A DNA stretch of 64,000 bases from contig NZ_CP051685.1 of the NCBI RefSeq assembly GCF_012849555.1, positions 6,014,001 through 6,078,000 on the forward strand. Reading direction: 5' to 3'. The position numbers and the translations under genes were made by a program. Every line of letters begins with the position of its first letter. Positions within the stretch are counted from its first letter, which is position 1. The notes beneath the pieces are model-generated. The model did not search any database and was not told the DNA's origin. It saw nothing but the letters and a program-made list of their open reading frames with translations. The DNA is from Massilia forsythiae (GTDB lineage: Bacteria > Pseudomonadota > Gammaproteobacteria > Burkholderiales > Burkholderiaceae_D). Shown here one piece after another: positions 50,427 through 59,308 of the stretch.

Positions 50427-51422
50427 TCAGGCCGCCGGCACCCGGTTGACCAGTTCGCGCCCGGCCTCGAAGGCGCCGATGCTGTCGATGGTGGTGCGCA
50501 TGATCTGGCCGATCGCCTCTTCGGTGAAGAAGGCCTGGTGCCCGGTGACGATCACGTTCGGGAACGAGACCAGGCGCTGGATCACGTCGTCGGCGATCAC
50601 GGTCGATGACAAATCCTGGAAGAACAAGCTCGATTCCTGCTCGTAGACGTCGATCGCCAGGCCGCCCAGCTGGCCGCTCTTGAGCGCGCCGATCGCGGCC
50701 TCGGTGTCGACCAGCGCCCCGCGGCTGGTATTGACCAGGATGCAGCCGCGCTTGGCGCGCGCCAGCGAGGCTGCGTTGACGATGTGGCGGGTGGCCTCGA
50801 ACAGCGGGCAATGCAGGGACACCACGTCGCTGCAGGCCAGCAGCTCGTCCACCGCCAGGTAGCGCCCGCCCATCGCCTCGAAGGCCGGGTTCGGGTGCAC
50901 GTCGTGGCCGACCACGCGGCAGCCGAAGCCGAGCATGATGCGGGCGAAGATCGCGCCGATCTTGCCGGTGCCGATCACGCCCACCGTCTTGCCGTGCAAA
51001 TCGAAGCCCATCAGGCCGTCCAGTTCGAAATTGCCGTCGCGCGTGCGCACGCTGGCGCGCGCGATCTTGCGGTTCACGGCCAGCAGCAGGCCGACCGCGA
51101 ATTCCGCCACCGAATGCGGCGAGTAATCGGTGACGCGCACCACCTCGATGCCGAGGCGCGCGGCGGCGGCGGTGTCGACGTGGTTGTAGCCGGTCGAACG
51201 CGTCGCCACCAGGCGCGTGCCCTGCGCCGCCAGGATCGCCAGTACCTCGGCATCGACCTCGTCGTTGACGAACACGCACACCGCCGGGCAACCGGCGGCG
51301 AGCGGCGCGCTGGCCGCAGTCAGGCGATCCTGGAGGAACAGCAGTTCGTGGCCGGCATCGGCGTTGGCGGCGCGCAGCAGGGATTGGTCGTAGCGGCGGG
51401 TACTGAAGACGGCGGTTTTCAT
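50427..51422 (-). CDS. ldhA: D-lactate dehydrogenase / 2-hydroxyacid dehydrogenase
   Basis: A 331-residue NAD-dependent D-2-hydroxyacid dehydrogenase. The nucleotide-binding loop is VGVIGTGKIGAIFA; the catalytic Arg lies in NTSRGALVD, the Glu in the VYEQE region, and the His in VTGHQAFFT. The pattern STGYNHVD...YSPHSVAEFAVGLLL is typical of fermentative D-LDH (LdhA). It would reduce pyruvate to D-lactate or oxidise it. GAAGGA seven bases before the ATG sets the start. It is monocistronic. Confidence 0.92.
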   Translation of the reverse strand: MKTAVFSTRRYDQSLLRAANADAGHELLFLQDRLTAASAPLAAGCPAVCVFVNDEVDAEVLAILAAQGTRLVATRSTGYNHVDTAAAARLGIEVVRVTDYSPHSVAEFAVGLLLAVNRKIARASVRTRDGNFELDGLMGFDLHGKTVGVIGTGKIGAIFARIMLGFGCRVVGHDVHPNPAFEAMGGRYLAVDELLACSDVVSLHCPLFEATRHIVNAASLARAKRGCILVNTSRGALVDTEAAIGALKSGQLGGLAIDVYEQESSLFFQDLSSTVIADDVIQRLVSFPNVIVTGHQAFFTEEAIGQIMRTTIDSIGAFEAGRELVNRVPAA

Positions 51423-51526
51423 CGAGGCATCCTTCTTGTGAAGACGCCAGTTGGCGGGCTGGCGTCGGGATCGGTTTTTGCAGCGAAGTTGTGGGTCTGC
51501 AGGCTTCACTGCCAAGGCCTGGAATG

Positions 51527-51551
51527 AAGAAGCGCCCTACGGGCGCTTCTT
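51527..51551. terminator. hairpin closing the first tRNA-Ser-associated unit
   Basis: An 11-bp perfect stem AAGAAGCGCCC / GGGCGCTTCTT with a three-base loop. It could terminate transcription from either side. The second unit has the same hairpin at 51925-51949 with a TGC loop instead of TAC. Confidence 0.65.
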
Positions 51552-51554
51552 GGG

Positions 51555-51656
51555 AGGGTGGGATTCGCCCACGTACCGCGGGCCGCCGATGCGCGAGTAC
51601 GCGCATCGCTTCGAATCCCACACGGCGAGCGCGCAGGCGCTCTCCGCATCGAAGCC
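51555..51656 (-). other. tRNA-like hairpin element, copy 1
   Basis: Read on the reverse strand, the element has a GGAGAG start and a near-tRNA-Ser TPsiC arm (GTGGG-CGAAT-CCCAC, two bases shorter than in the intact tRNA) near its end. Its main hairpin is 51587-51608 (CGATGCGCG-AGTA-CGCGCATCG on the forward strand). It follows tRNA-Ser copy 1 and its terminator. It may be a degenerate tRNA-Ser derivative. Confidence 0.5.
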
Positions 51657-51662
51657 AAAAAG

Positions 51663-51688
51663 AAAAAGGCTCCCGAGGGAGCCTTTTT
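51663..51688 (-). terminator. terminator after tRNA-Ser copy 1
   Basis: A 12-bp stem AAAAAGGCTCCC / GGGAGCCTTTTT with a GA loop, read on the reverse strand just after the tRNA 3' end. Confidence 0.85.
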
Positions 51689-51694
51689 CATTTT

Positions 51695-51784
<90 letters not shown>

Positions 51785-51924
51785 TGGTAACCGGTCGCTT
51801 GCATCGCGAGAGGCCGTATTATAGATGGGGGTTGGGAATATCGCAAGCGTGGAAATTGTTTTTGCATTTCTCGCCAACCGCAGAGATAGCGGCAAGCGTG
51901 CTTCACTACGCAGAACCTGGAATG

Positions 51925-52055
51925 AAGAAGCGCCCTGCGGGCGCTTCTTGGGGAGGGGGGGGATTCGCCCACGTGCCGCGGGCCGCCCGTGCGCGAGTAC
52001 GCGCACGGCTTCGAATCCCACACGGAACGCGCGTAGGCGCTCTCCTCCTCTCCGC
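51925..52055 (-). other. tRNA-like hairpin element, copy 2, with end hairpin
   Basis: A second copy of the unit seen at 51527-51656, displaced by 398-403 bases. The main hairpin is 51987-52008 (CCGTGCGCG-AGTA-CGCGCACGG), where two stem pairs changed together relative to copy 1. The closing hairpin is 51925-51949. Confidence 0.5.
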
Positions 52056-52064
52056 CACCAAACA

Positions 52065-52090
52065 AAAAAGGCTCCCGAGGGAGCCTTTTT
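52065..52090 (-). terminator. terminator after tRNA-Ser copy 2
   Basis: The same 12-bp AAAAAGGCTCCC / GGGAGCCTTTTT stem as after copy 1, directly downstream of the tRNA on the reverse strand. Confidence 0.85.
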
Positions 52091-52097
52091 TATTTAT

Positions 52098-52187
<90 letters not shown>

Positions 52188-52281
52188 TGGTAACCGGTCG
52201 CTGTATTCGCGAGAGGCCGCATTATAGCAGCCCCATGGAAAAACGGAAGGGCTATCCGCGCATCGATCGCCCTGTCTCGAT

Positions 52282-53577
52282 TCAGGCCGCCGGCGACAGG
52301 CGCTCCAGGCCACCCATGTAGGGGCGCAGCACTTCCGGGATGACGACGCTGCCGTCGGCCTGCTGGCCGTTTTCCAGTACCGCCACCAGGGTGCGGCCGA
52401 CCGCCAGGCCGGAGCCGTTCAGGGTGTGCAGCAGTTCCGGCTTGTTCCTGGCGTTGCGGAAGCGCGCCTGCATGCGGCGCGCCTGGAAATCTTCGCAGTT
52501 CGACAGCGAGGAAATCTCGCGGTAGGTGTTCTGCGCCGGCAGCCAGACTTCCAGGTCGTAGGTCTTGGCCGCGCCGAAGCCCATGTCCCCGGTGCACAGC
52601 GACATGACGCGGTACGGCAGGTCCAGGCTTTGCAGGATGGTCTCGGCGTGGCCGACCATCTCTTCCAGCGCCGCGTACGAGGTGTCCGGATGCACGACCT
52701 GGACCAGTTCCACCTTGTCGAACTGGTGCTGGCGGATCATGCCGCGGGTATCGCGGCCGTAGCTGCCGGCTTCCGAACGGAAGCACGGGGTGTGCGCGGT
52801 CATCTTGATCGGCAATTCTTCCAGCGCCACGATCTCGTCGCGCACCATGTTGGTCAGCGAGACTTCCGAGGTCGGGATCAGGTAGAAATGCTCGCCCTCG
52901 CCCTCCACGCCGCCCTTCCTGACCGAGAACAGGTCGGCCTCGAACTTCGGCAACTGGCCGGTGCCGCGCAGCGAATCGGCATTCACCATGTAGGGGGTGT
53001 AGCACTCGGTGTAGCCGTGCCGGCCGGTGTGGGTGTCGAGCATGTACTGGGCCAGCGCGCGGTGCAGGCGCGCGATGCCGCCCTTCATCACCGAGAAACG
53101 CGAACCGGTCAGCTTGGTGGCGGTATCGAAGTCCAGGCCCAGCTTTTCGCCGATGTCGACATGGTCCTTGACGGCGAAGTCGAAGCTGCGCGGGGCGCCG
53201 ACGCGGCGCACCTCGACATTGCCGCCTTCGTCAAGACCGGGCGGCACCGATTCGTGCGGCAGGTTCGGCACCGCTTCCAGGAATTCCGCCAGGCGCGACT
53301 GGACATCGGCCAGGGCGGCTTCGTTCGCCTTGAGTTCATCGCCCAGGCCGGCCACGTCCGCCATCACGGCGCTGGTGTCCTCGCCCTTGCCCTTGAGCAT
53401 GCCGATCTGCTTGGACAAGGCGTTGCGCTTGCCCTGCAGCTCTTCGGTGCGGGTCTGGATCGCCTTGCGTTCGGCTTCGAGACCGTTGAACGCGGCGACG
53501 TCGAGCTGGTACTTGCGCGTGGCCAGGCGCGCGGCCACGTTGTCGATGTCTTTGCGGAGGAGTTGGATGTCTATCAT
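52282..53577 (-). CDS. serS: seryl-tRNA synthetase
   Basis: A class II aminoacyl-tRNA synthetase that charges tRNA-Ser. The 431-residue protein begins with the long coiled-coil arm (about 30-105, RTEELQGKRNALSKQIGML) that contacts the long variable arm of tRNA-Ser. The catalytic domain follows, with motif 2 (FRSEAGSYGRDTRGMIRQHQF) and motif 3 (CEDFQARRMQARFR...NGSGLAVGRTL). The start at 53577 (MIDIQLLRKD) is family-typical, though no clear ribosome-binding site is seen. Two tRNA-Ser(CGA) genes lie directly downstream on the same strand. Confidence 0.97.
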   Translation of the reverse strand: MIDIQLLRKDIDNVAARLATRKYQLDVAAFNGLEAERKAIQTRTEELQGKRNALSKQIGMLKGKGEDTSAVMADVAGLGDELKANEAALADVQSRLAEFLEAVPNLPHESVPPGLDEGGNVEVRRVGAPRSFDFAVKDHVDIGEKLGLDFDTATKLTGSRFSVMKGGIARLHRALAQYMLDTHTGRHGYTECYTPYMVNADSLRGTGQLPKFEADLFSVRKGGVEGEGEHFYLIPTSEVSLTNMVRDEIVALEELPIKMTAHTPCFRSEAGSYGRDTRGMIRQHQFDKVELVQVVHPDTSYAALEEMVGHAETILQSLDLPYRVMSLCTGDMGFGAAKTYDLEVWLPAQNTYREISSLSNCEDFQARRMQARFRNARNKPELLHTLNGSGLAVGRTLVAVLENGQQADGSVVIPEVLRPYMGGLERLSPAA

Positions 53578-53697
53578 TGTCGGAAGGAAGCGGACGTATG
53601 TCGAAATCACAATTGTACCAAGCCGCAGGCCGTTCCAAGACGTTTGCATGCCGCGCGCGTGGATCGGCGGCGCACGGACGCCCGCAGCGGGCATGGC

Positions 53698-54951
53698 CTA
53701 GGCGCCGGGGCGTTCGTCCATGAGCGCGGCGGCCGGCGCGCGGACGTCGTCACGGCCGCGACGCGGCGCCGGCACGGGTGGCAATGGCGCTGCCCCGCGG
53801 CTGCGCAGTTCCCTGCCCCTGGCATGCGGCGTCATCGCGAACAGGAAGAACAGCCAGATCGGCGCCTCATAGAAAAACATCTTTTCGTTGACCGGGACCA
53901 GCACCAGCAAGACCGCCAGCACCGGGCCGTTCGCCAGCATCATGCGCCCGACCATGACGGCGAACGCCAGCGTGACGATCAGCCCCCCGCGCGTGAGCAG
54001 GTTGAAGACCATGCCGATGTCCTGGTAATAGCAGCGGAAACACGGATCGGCGCCGAAGCCGACACCGATCAGCTTGTCCTCCAGGCTCAGCGCCACCCAG
54101 GCGTGCACGCCTTCCAGCCGGTGCGACAGGCTGCCGTCGTCGCGCTCGAAGAAGCGCGCCTCCAGGTGTTCCATCACGCCGGAAAAGAACATGTAGACCA
54201 GCACCGCCAGGACCAGCAGGACGATGTGCGACGCGCGCACCTTGGAGCGCCACAGGTAGGCGAGCAGGACGATCATCAAGGGCACGAAATACACCGAGGA
54301 GCCGGAATTGGTGGCGAACACCGACAGCACCGCCATGAAGCACAGCAGCAGGAAGCGGCCGCTGAAGGTCGAGGCCAGCATCAGGATTGCCGCCAGGCAG
54401 CCGATGTAATTGGCGTAGGTGCCCGGCTCCACGTGCAGACCGGAAAAGCGGGCGATGTTGAGGAAGTCCTCGACGAAGCGACTGCTGGAGCCGAACACCA
54501 TCTTGTGGAAGTCGACGATCGGCCCGCCGGTGAAGTGGAACAGCAGCGCCTGCACGGTGATCACGGCGGCATTGATCACCAGCAGCCACGACAGCGCGGC
54601 GACGAATTCGGCGCGCCAGGTGAAGCTGGCCTCGTAGATGAACAGCGCCAGGCAGATGTTCAGGGATATCAGCAGCACGAAGTGGAAGGGAACGGGGCTG
54701 ACGGCCAGCGCGTGCAGCGCCACCATCGCCAGCGCCACCAGCACCAGCTGCGATTCGATGCGCAGGCGCAGCCGGGTGATGAAGCACAGCGGCGCCAGCG
54801 CCAGTACCGAGATGGCGGCGGTGAAATATTTGGGGAACATCGACGGGTTCGGCCCGCCTTGCTCGAACGGGGTGAACAACAGGAACAGCGCGACCAGGAA
54901 ACCCAGGAACGCCAGTCTGCCGCCTGCCTGCCGCCGTGCGCCGTCGCTCAT
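53698..54951 (-). CDS. O-antigen polymerase/ligase-like membrane protein
   Basis: A 417-residue protein with about ten to twelve membrane helices and a large loop between the later helices (about 275-330, HRLEGVHAWVALSLEDKLIGVGFGADP), the pattern of Wzy polymerases and WaaL ligases. Sequence conservation in this superfamily is low, so the call rests on topology plus neighbours: a glycosyltransferase and flippase lie directly upstream. It would polymerise or ligate polysaccharide repeat units at the periplasmic face. I chose the ATG at 54951 because GAGG lies seven bases upstream; ATG at 54957 abuts the ribosome-binding site. It is the last gene of the polysaccharide operon. Confidence 0.75.
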   Translation of the reverse strand: MSDGARRQAGGRLAFLGFLVALFLLFTPFEQGGPNPSMFPKYFTAAISVLALAPLCFITRLRLRIESQLVLVALAMVALHALAVSPVPFHFVLLISLNICLALFIYEASFTWRAEFVAALSWLLVINAAVITVQALLFHFTGGPIVDFHKMVFGSSSRFVEDFLNIARFSGLHVEPGTYANYIGCLAAILMLASTFSGRFLLLCFMAVLSVFATNSGSSVYFVPLMIVLLAYLWRSKVRASHIVLLVLAVLVYMFFSGVMEHLEARFFERDDGSLSHRLEGVHAWVALSLEDKLIGVGFGADPCFRCYYQDIGMVFNLLTRGGLIVTLAFAVMVGRMMLANGPVLAVLLVLVPVNEKMFFYEAPIWLFFLFAMTPHARGRELRSRGAAPLPPVPAPRRGRDDVRAPAAALMDERPGA

Positions 54952-54976
54952 GGTCATTCCTCGCCGATGCGCCAGG

Positions 54977-56347
54977 TCAGCCGGCCGGCGGCCCATCGCC
55001 GCCGACCGCATCCAGCACGGGCGCCGCGCCGGCCGCTGCATGCGGCTGCGCCTGGCCGCCGCCGGCCAGTTCGCGGCCGAAGCGCGCGTAGTTGGCGGCG
55101 GCGTCGAAATGGGCGGCCCAATGACGGCGCGCCGCCGCCCGCACGGCGCGCGCCGCGGCGCGGTCGTTGAAACGCAGCAGCGCCGCCGCGATGGCCGCGG
55201 CGCCGGCGTCGGCGGGCAGCAGCACGCCGTTGGCGCCGTTGACGATCTCGGCATTGCCGCCGACGTCGGCAGCGACCATCGGCATGCCCGCGGCGCACGC
55301 CTCCATCAGGCTGACCGGGATGCCTTCGCTGTCGCTCACGTTGGCGATGACGTCGAATGCTTCTGCGCGGTACAACGCCATCAGTTCGGCCTGCGTGCGG
55401 TAGCCCTCGAACACGGCCTGTGCGCGCGCGCCGAAGCCGCCCAGGCGCCTGGCCGCATGGGCGCGCACCTGTTCCAGCAAGGGGCCGTCGCCGACATGGG
55501 TCCAGCGTATCTGCAGCGCCGGATCGGCCGCCAGCAGGCAGGCCATGGCGTCGACGATCAGGTGCAGGCGCTTGCTGGCGATGACGAAGGCGCAGGAGAC
55601 AATCGACAAGGGGCCGTCGTGCGGCTGGCGGTTGAGGAAGCCGGGGTCGTCGACGCCCAGCCGGAACACATGGATCTTGCCGGACGCCGCCGGAAAGCAC
55701 TCGGCCAGGTAGCGCGCGCCGTGCTCGGAAATGCAGTAGACGTCGTCGATGCCGGCCATGACGGTGCGCCGCAGTCCGGCGTAGCCGCCCGGCTTGAGGT
55801 CTTCGTAGAGATCGCCGCGATGGGCGCGGCAGACGATGCGCAAGGGGGTGCCGCTGGCCTTGCGGAAATGCAGTGCGCCGGCGATCTCCGGCACCATCCA
55901 GTAGAAATAGACGATATCGACGCCGGCGTCGCTGCCGGCGCCGCAAGCATGCGCCGCGCCGCTGCGGGCCCGGCGCGCCAGCCCGCCCAGGAAATGCTCG
56001 AACATGCGCGCCCGGTACAAGGCGCGCACCAGTTCCTTCAGGTTGTCCAGCTTGCGCGGGCGCGCCAGGATCGAGGCCAGGTCGCCGGCCCAGCGGTAAT
56101 GGACCAGCGCCAGCAGCAGGCAGGCCAGCATGCGCGGCACCCGCAGGAAGCCCCAGCGGGTGTCGGCATAGGCGAGATCGACGGGCTGGCGCGCCGGGCG
56201 CGGGGTGGTGCCGGGCACATAAAAGCCGGGCACGATGCCGATCCTTCCCAGGCTGCGCGCCACATGCTCGAGTTCGGCCGTCACGAAGGTCTCGCCCTGT
56301 CCGTAAGGGTACAGCGAGGTGACCATCAGCATTCTTGCCGGCTTCAT
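54977..56347 (-). CDS. family 4-type glycosyltransferase
   Basis: A 456-residue GT-B glycosyltransferase. The N-terminal half begins MLMVTSLYPYGQGETFV, typical of retaining GT4 enzymes, and the C-terminal half has the nucleotide-sugar site VSDSEGIPVSLMEACAAGMPMVA. It would transfer a sugar to a lipid-linked intermediate at the cytoplasmic membrane. The ATG at 56347 overlaps the flippase stop by four bases (ATGA). The polymerase-like gene follows after 25 bases. Donor and acceptor sugars are unknown. Confidence 0.88.
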   Translation of the reverse strand: MKPARMLMVTSLYPYGQGETFVTAELEHVARSLGRIGIVPGFYVPGTTPRPARQPVDLAYADTRWGFLRVPRMLACLLLALVHYRWAGDLASILARPRKLDNLKELVRALYRARMFEHFLGGLARRARSGAAHACGAGSDAGVDIVYFYWMVPEIAGALHFRKASGTPLRIVCRAHRGDLYEDLKPGGYAGLRRTVMAGIDDVYCISEHGARYLAECFPAASGKIHVFRLGVDDPGFLNRQPHDGPLSIVSCAFVIASKRLHLIVDAMACLLAADPALQIRWTHVGDGPLLEQVRAHAARRLGGFGARAQAVFEGYRTQAELMALYRAEAFDVIANVSDSEGIPVSLMEACAAGMPMVAADVGGNAEIVNGANGVLLPADAGAAAIAAALLRFNDRAAARAVRAAARRHWAAHFDAAANYARFGRELAGGGQAQPHAAAGAAPVLDAVGGDGPPAG

Positions 56348-57690
56348 CGCTCTTCCCCTGGTGCCCGCGCCGTCCCCTGCCCGTCTGCGCCGGCCCGGGC
56401 GATGCGCTCGGCCATGATCCTGCGGTACAAGAAGATCGTGTACGCGGCGGTGGCGCTGAAGGCCACCGTGGAAGCCAGGGCGGCGCCATGCAGGCCGTAC
56501 TGCGGGATCGCCAGCAGGCAGCCCGCGCCGTTCAGGCTGAACGACAGCAGCGCGGCCTGGATGTTGACGCGCTGGCAGCCCATGCCGGCCAGCGAATTGG
56601 CGACCACGCTCATGTAGCTCCAGGCGACGATGCCGGGCAGCAGGATCACGAAAGGCAGCGCCGCCTCCGCATAGTCGCGCCCGAACACCCAGGGGATCAC
56701 CGGCGTGGCCAGCACGGCCGCCAGCAGCGCCGCCCCCAAGGTGATCTTGAAGACGGTCAGCGCGACCTTGCGCACCATGGCCTGCAACGCCGCCGGCGTG
56801 CGGTTGTGCGCCGCCGACTCCGGAAACACCACGACCGAGGCCGCGCTGGCGATCAGCCACAGCACCTCGGCCAGCTGGATCGCCAGGGCGTAGCGGCCGG
56901 CGCCGGCGGGATCGATCATCAGGCTCACCGCATACAGCGCCACCCGGTAGTTGAGAAAGGTGATCACGTTGCTGAGATGGGTGCGCAGCCCGAACGCGAC
57001 CGCGGCGCCGAGCTTGACGCCGGGATCGGGCACCGGCGCGGCGTAGCCGTGCACGCGCACCTCGCTGGCCAGCCACAGCGCGGCCTGGCTCAGGATGTGG
57101 CAGGCCAGCACCGCGGCCACGCCGACCGCGTGGAAGGCGCCGAGCACCAGCACCCCCGTGCAGAACACCAGCGGCTGGGTCAGCGCGGTCTTGTTGTAGG
57201 CGGCGTAGTCGCGCGCGCCCTGGATCAGGGACGAGGTCCAGCCGGCCAGCAGCATCATCGGGAACAGCAGGCTCGCGTACAGCGCCGTGTGCCTGGCAGT
57301 GCCGGGCAGCCAGCGGCCGATGGCGCCGTCGCCGAGCAGCGCCAGCGCCAGCGCGGCCGCGCTCCACAGGCCGAATGCCAGGCGCCGGTTCAGGCGCCGC
57401 ATGGCGCGCGGACTGCCGGTGCCGCTGCTCATGTGGTACACGTGGCTGGGGCCGAGGCCCAGGTTGAGGAAGGCGTACAGGGTTTGCGGCAGCAGCAGCG
57501 CGGTCACCAGCAAGCCATTGTCGTGCGGGCCGAGCTGGCGCGTGGTCACCCACAGGGCGACGAAATACAGGCCGCTCGACACCACCTGGCGCAGCAGCGT
57601 CGAACCGATCGCGGCCGACAGATCGAAGCGCGCATCGGGCGTGCGCCCGAGGGAAAGCGATGCCAGCAAGCTTTTCATGTGGGTCAGCAT
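56344..57690 (-). CDS. polysaccharide flippase (Wzx/MVF-like)
   Basis: A 448-residue membrane protein with about 12-14 helices and the Wzx/MATE-like pattern (LRQVVSSGLYFVALWVTTRQLG, near residue 35, and GRDYAEAALPFVILLPG late in the protein). It would flip lipid-linked repeat units across the inner membrane. It is the first gene of the flippase-glycosyltransferase-polymerase operon. The start is uncertain: ATG at 57690, 57678 or 57738, none with a good ribosome-binding site; I took 57690. No undecaprenyl-sugar transferase is in the window. Confidence 0.82.
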   Translation of the reverse strand: MLTHMKSLLASLSLGRTPDARFDLSAAIGSTLLRQVVSSGLYFVALWVTTRQLGPHDNGLLVTALLLPQTLYAFLNLGLGPSHVYHMSSGTGSPRAMRRLNRRLAFGLWSAAALALALLGDGAIGRWLPGTARHTALYASLLFPMMLLAGWTSSLIQGARDYAAYNKTALTQPLVFCTGVLVLGAFHAVGVAAVLACHILSQAALWLASEVRVHGYAAPVPDPGVKLGAAVAFGLRTHLSNVITFLNYRVALYAVSLMIDPAGAGRYALAIQLAEVLWLIASAASVVVFPESAAHNRTPAALQAMVRKVALTVFKITLGAALLAAVLATPVIPWVFGRDYAEAALPFVILLPGIVAWSYMSVVANSLAGMGCQRVNIQAALLSFSLNGAGCLLAIPQYGLHGAALASTVAFSATAAYTIFLYRRIMAERIARAGADGQGTARAPGEER

Positions 57691-57947
57691 ATGCGGATGA
57701 CTTCGCTCGTGCGAAAGATGGGTGGACGGACCAGGCATCGGTCACGCCGGTCCATTATGCGATGGCGCTACGGCGCGAGGCTGAGGCCGATCAATCAGCA
57801 CGCGGCAAAGTGAATTGCCATAATTAAACATCAGGCGCACGCCGCATGGCGGTCGAGCCGGCGCAAGACGGGTCGGCCGGGTTTGGGCTAAGGTCGCGCT
57901 GCGCGGCCAGCCCGACTGCGGGACGGCCGCATCGATCGAGGACCGAC

Positions 57948-59072
57948 ATGCGCACCCTTCCCTGCCTGTTGTTCTGCTGCGCCGGATTCGGCTGTTCCAC
58001 TGCCGGACCGGCCCGGCCCGACGCCGCCGCACCGGCCACGCTGTACGTGGCCCCCGACGGCGACGATGCCAATCCGGGCACGCGCGCGGCGCCGCTGCGC
58101 AGCGTCGGCGCCGCCGCCGCCAGGGCGCGCGCCGGCGCCACGGTGCGCGTCGCGCCCGGCACGTATGCCGAGAACGTCAAGTCGACCGCCCCCGGCAGCG
58201 CGGCGGCGCCGATCCGCTACCTGTCCGACGTCAAATGGGGCGCGAAGATCGTCGGCAGCGGCACCGAGGCGGTGTGGGAAAACCATGGACGCCACGTGGA
58301 AATCGCCGGTTTCGACCTCAGCGGCAGCGGGCGCGCCGGCATCCTGAATTTCGCGTCGCGGGTGCGCATGGCCGGCAACCACGTGCACGACCTGGCGCTG
58401 TCGGGCGGCTGTACCGGCAACGGCGGTGGCGGCATCGTCAATGCCGACTACACGGCGTCCGACGGCGAGATCAGCGGCAACGTGGTGCACGACATCGGCA
58501 CGCCCGGCGCCTGTCCGGGCGTGCACGGCATCTACCTTTCCAACCTGCGCGGGCGCATCGACAACAACATCGTATACCGTGCCTCGGCCTGGGGCATCCA
58601 CCTGTGGCATGCGGCCGACCGGGTCGTCATCGCCAACAACACGGTGTTCGCCAACGGTTCCGCTACGGTCGGGGGCGGCATCGTGGCCGGCACCGGCGAC
58701 CGGCCCGGCGGCGTGGTGCTGAGCGGGACCAGGATCATCAACAACATCGTGGCCTTCAATCCGCGTGCGTCGATCAGGCAATATTGCTATCCCGGGCAGG
58801 CGTGCATCGGCGCCGGCAACGTGGTCGCCAACAATGTTGTGTATGGCAACGGCATCGGCATCGAAATGCTTGTCGGCAAGGCAAGAGGAACCATCGTGGC
58901 CGATCCCGGTTTCGTCGCCTTCCGTGCCGACGGCAGCGGCAACTACCAGTTGCAGCGCGGGTCGCCGGCCTTGAAGAGCGGCATCGCCGTGGCGGCGCCG
59001 GCAACCGATATCGACGGCGTGCGCCGTCCGCGCGGCGCGGCCGTGGACATCGGCGCCTACCAGCAGCGCTGA
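57948..59072 (+). CDS. right-handed beta-helix protein (putative lipoprotein), copy 1
   Basis: A 374-residue protein: signal peptide ending AGFGC (possible lipobox) then a DUF1565/right-handed parallel beta-helix repeat domain (about 30-374) with many N/D-rich turns (NNTVFANG, NNIVAFNP). Such folds occur in polysaccharide lyases, epimerases and adhesins; no catalytic residues are certain. GAGGA five bases before the ATG at 57948 sets the start. It shares only moderate similarity with the two downstream beta-helix genes and is divergent from the polysaccharide operon. Confidence 0.8.
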   Translation: MRTLPCLLFCCAGFGCSTAGPARPDAAAPATLYVAPDGDDANPGTRAAPLRSVGAAAARARAGATVRVAPGTYAENVKSTAPGSAAAPIRYLSDVKWGAKIVGSGTEAVWENHGRHVEIAGFDLSGSGRAGILNFASRVRMAGNHVHDLALSGGCTGNGGGGIVNADYTASDGEISGNVVHDIGTPGACPGVHGIYLSNLRGRIDNNIVYRASAWGIHLWHAADRVVIANNTVFANGSATVGGGIVAGTGDRPGGVVLSGTRIINNIVAFNPRASIRQYCYPGQACIGAGNVVANNVVYGNGIGIEMLVGKARGTIVADPGFVAFRADGSGNYQLQRGSPALKSGIAVAAPATDIDGVRRPRGAAVDIGAYQQR

Positions 59073-59243
59073 GCCGTCCGCCGCAGCTGTCATGGGCCGC
59101 CTCAGGGCGCGCCCCGTCCACTCCCGCATGCCGGCCGGCCACCGTCTTCCGCAGGCAACCGCGCCGGGTTTCCTGATAATCATTCCAGGCAAACAAATTT
59201 CCTTGGGATTCAGTTATTTCTTCAAAATTTTTTCCCAAAAACA

Positions 59244-59274
59244 TTGAACTATGGAAGCTTCATTCCCTCAAAGG
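59244..59274 (+). promoter_or_regulatory. shared upstream motif of beta-helix copy 2
   Basis: The 31-base segment TTGAACTATGGAAGCTTC... lies 65 bases before the ATG and matches 22 of 31 positions with the segment at 61075-61105 before copy 3. An A/T tract (AAATTTTTTCCCAAAAA) immediately upstream is also shared. The two genes are therefore likely to be co-regulated. Confidence 0.65.
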
Positions 59275-59308
59275 TATCGCATTGATCTTTTTTGAGAGGA
59301 ATTTCCAG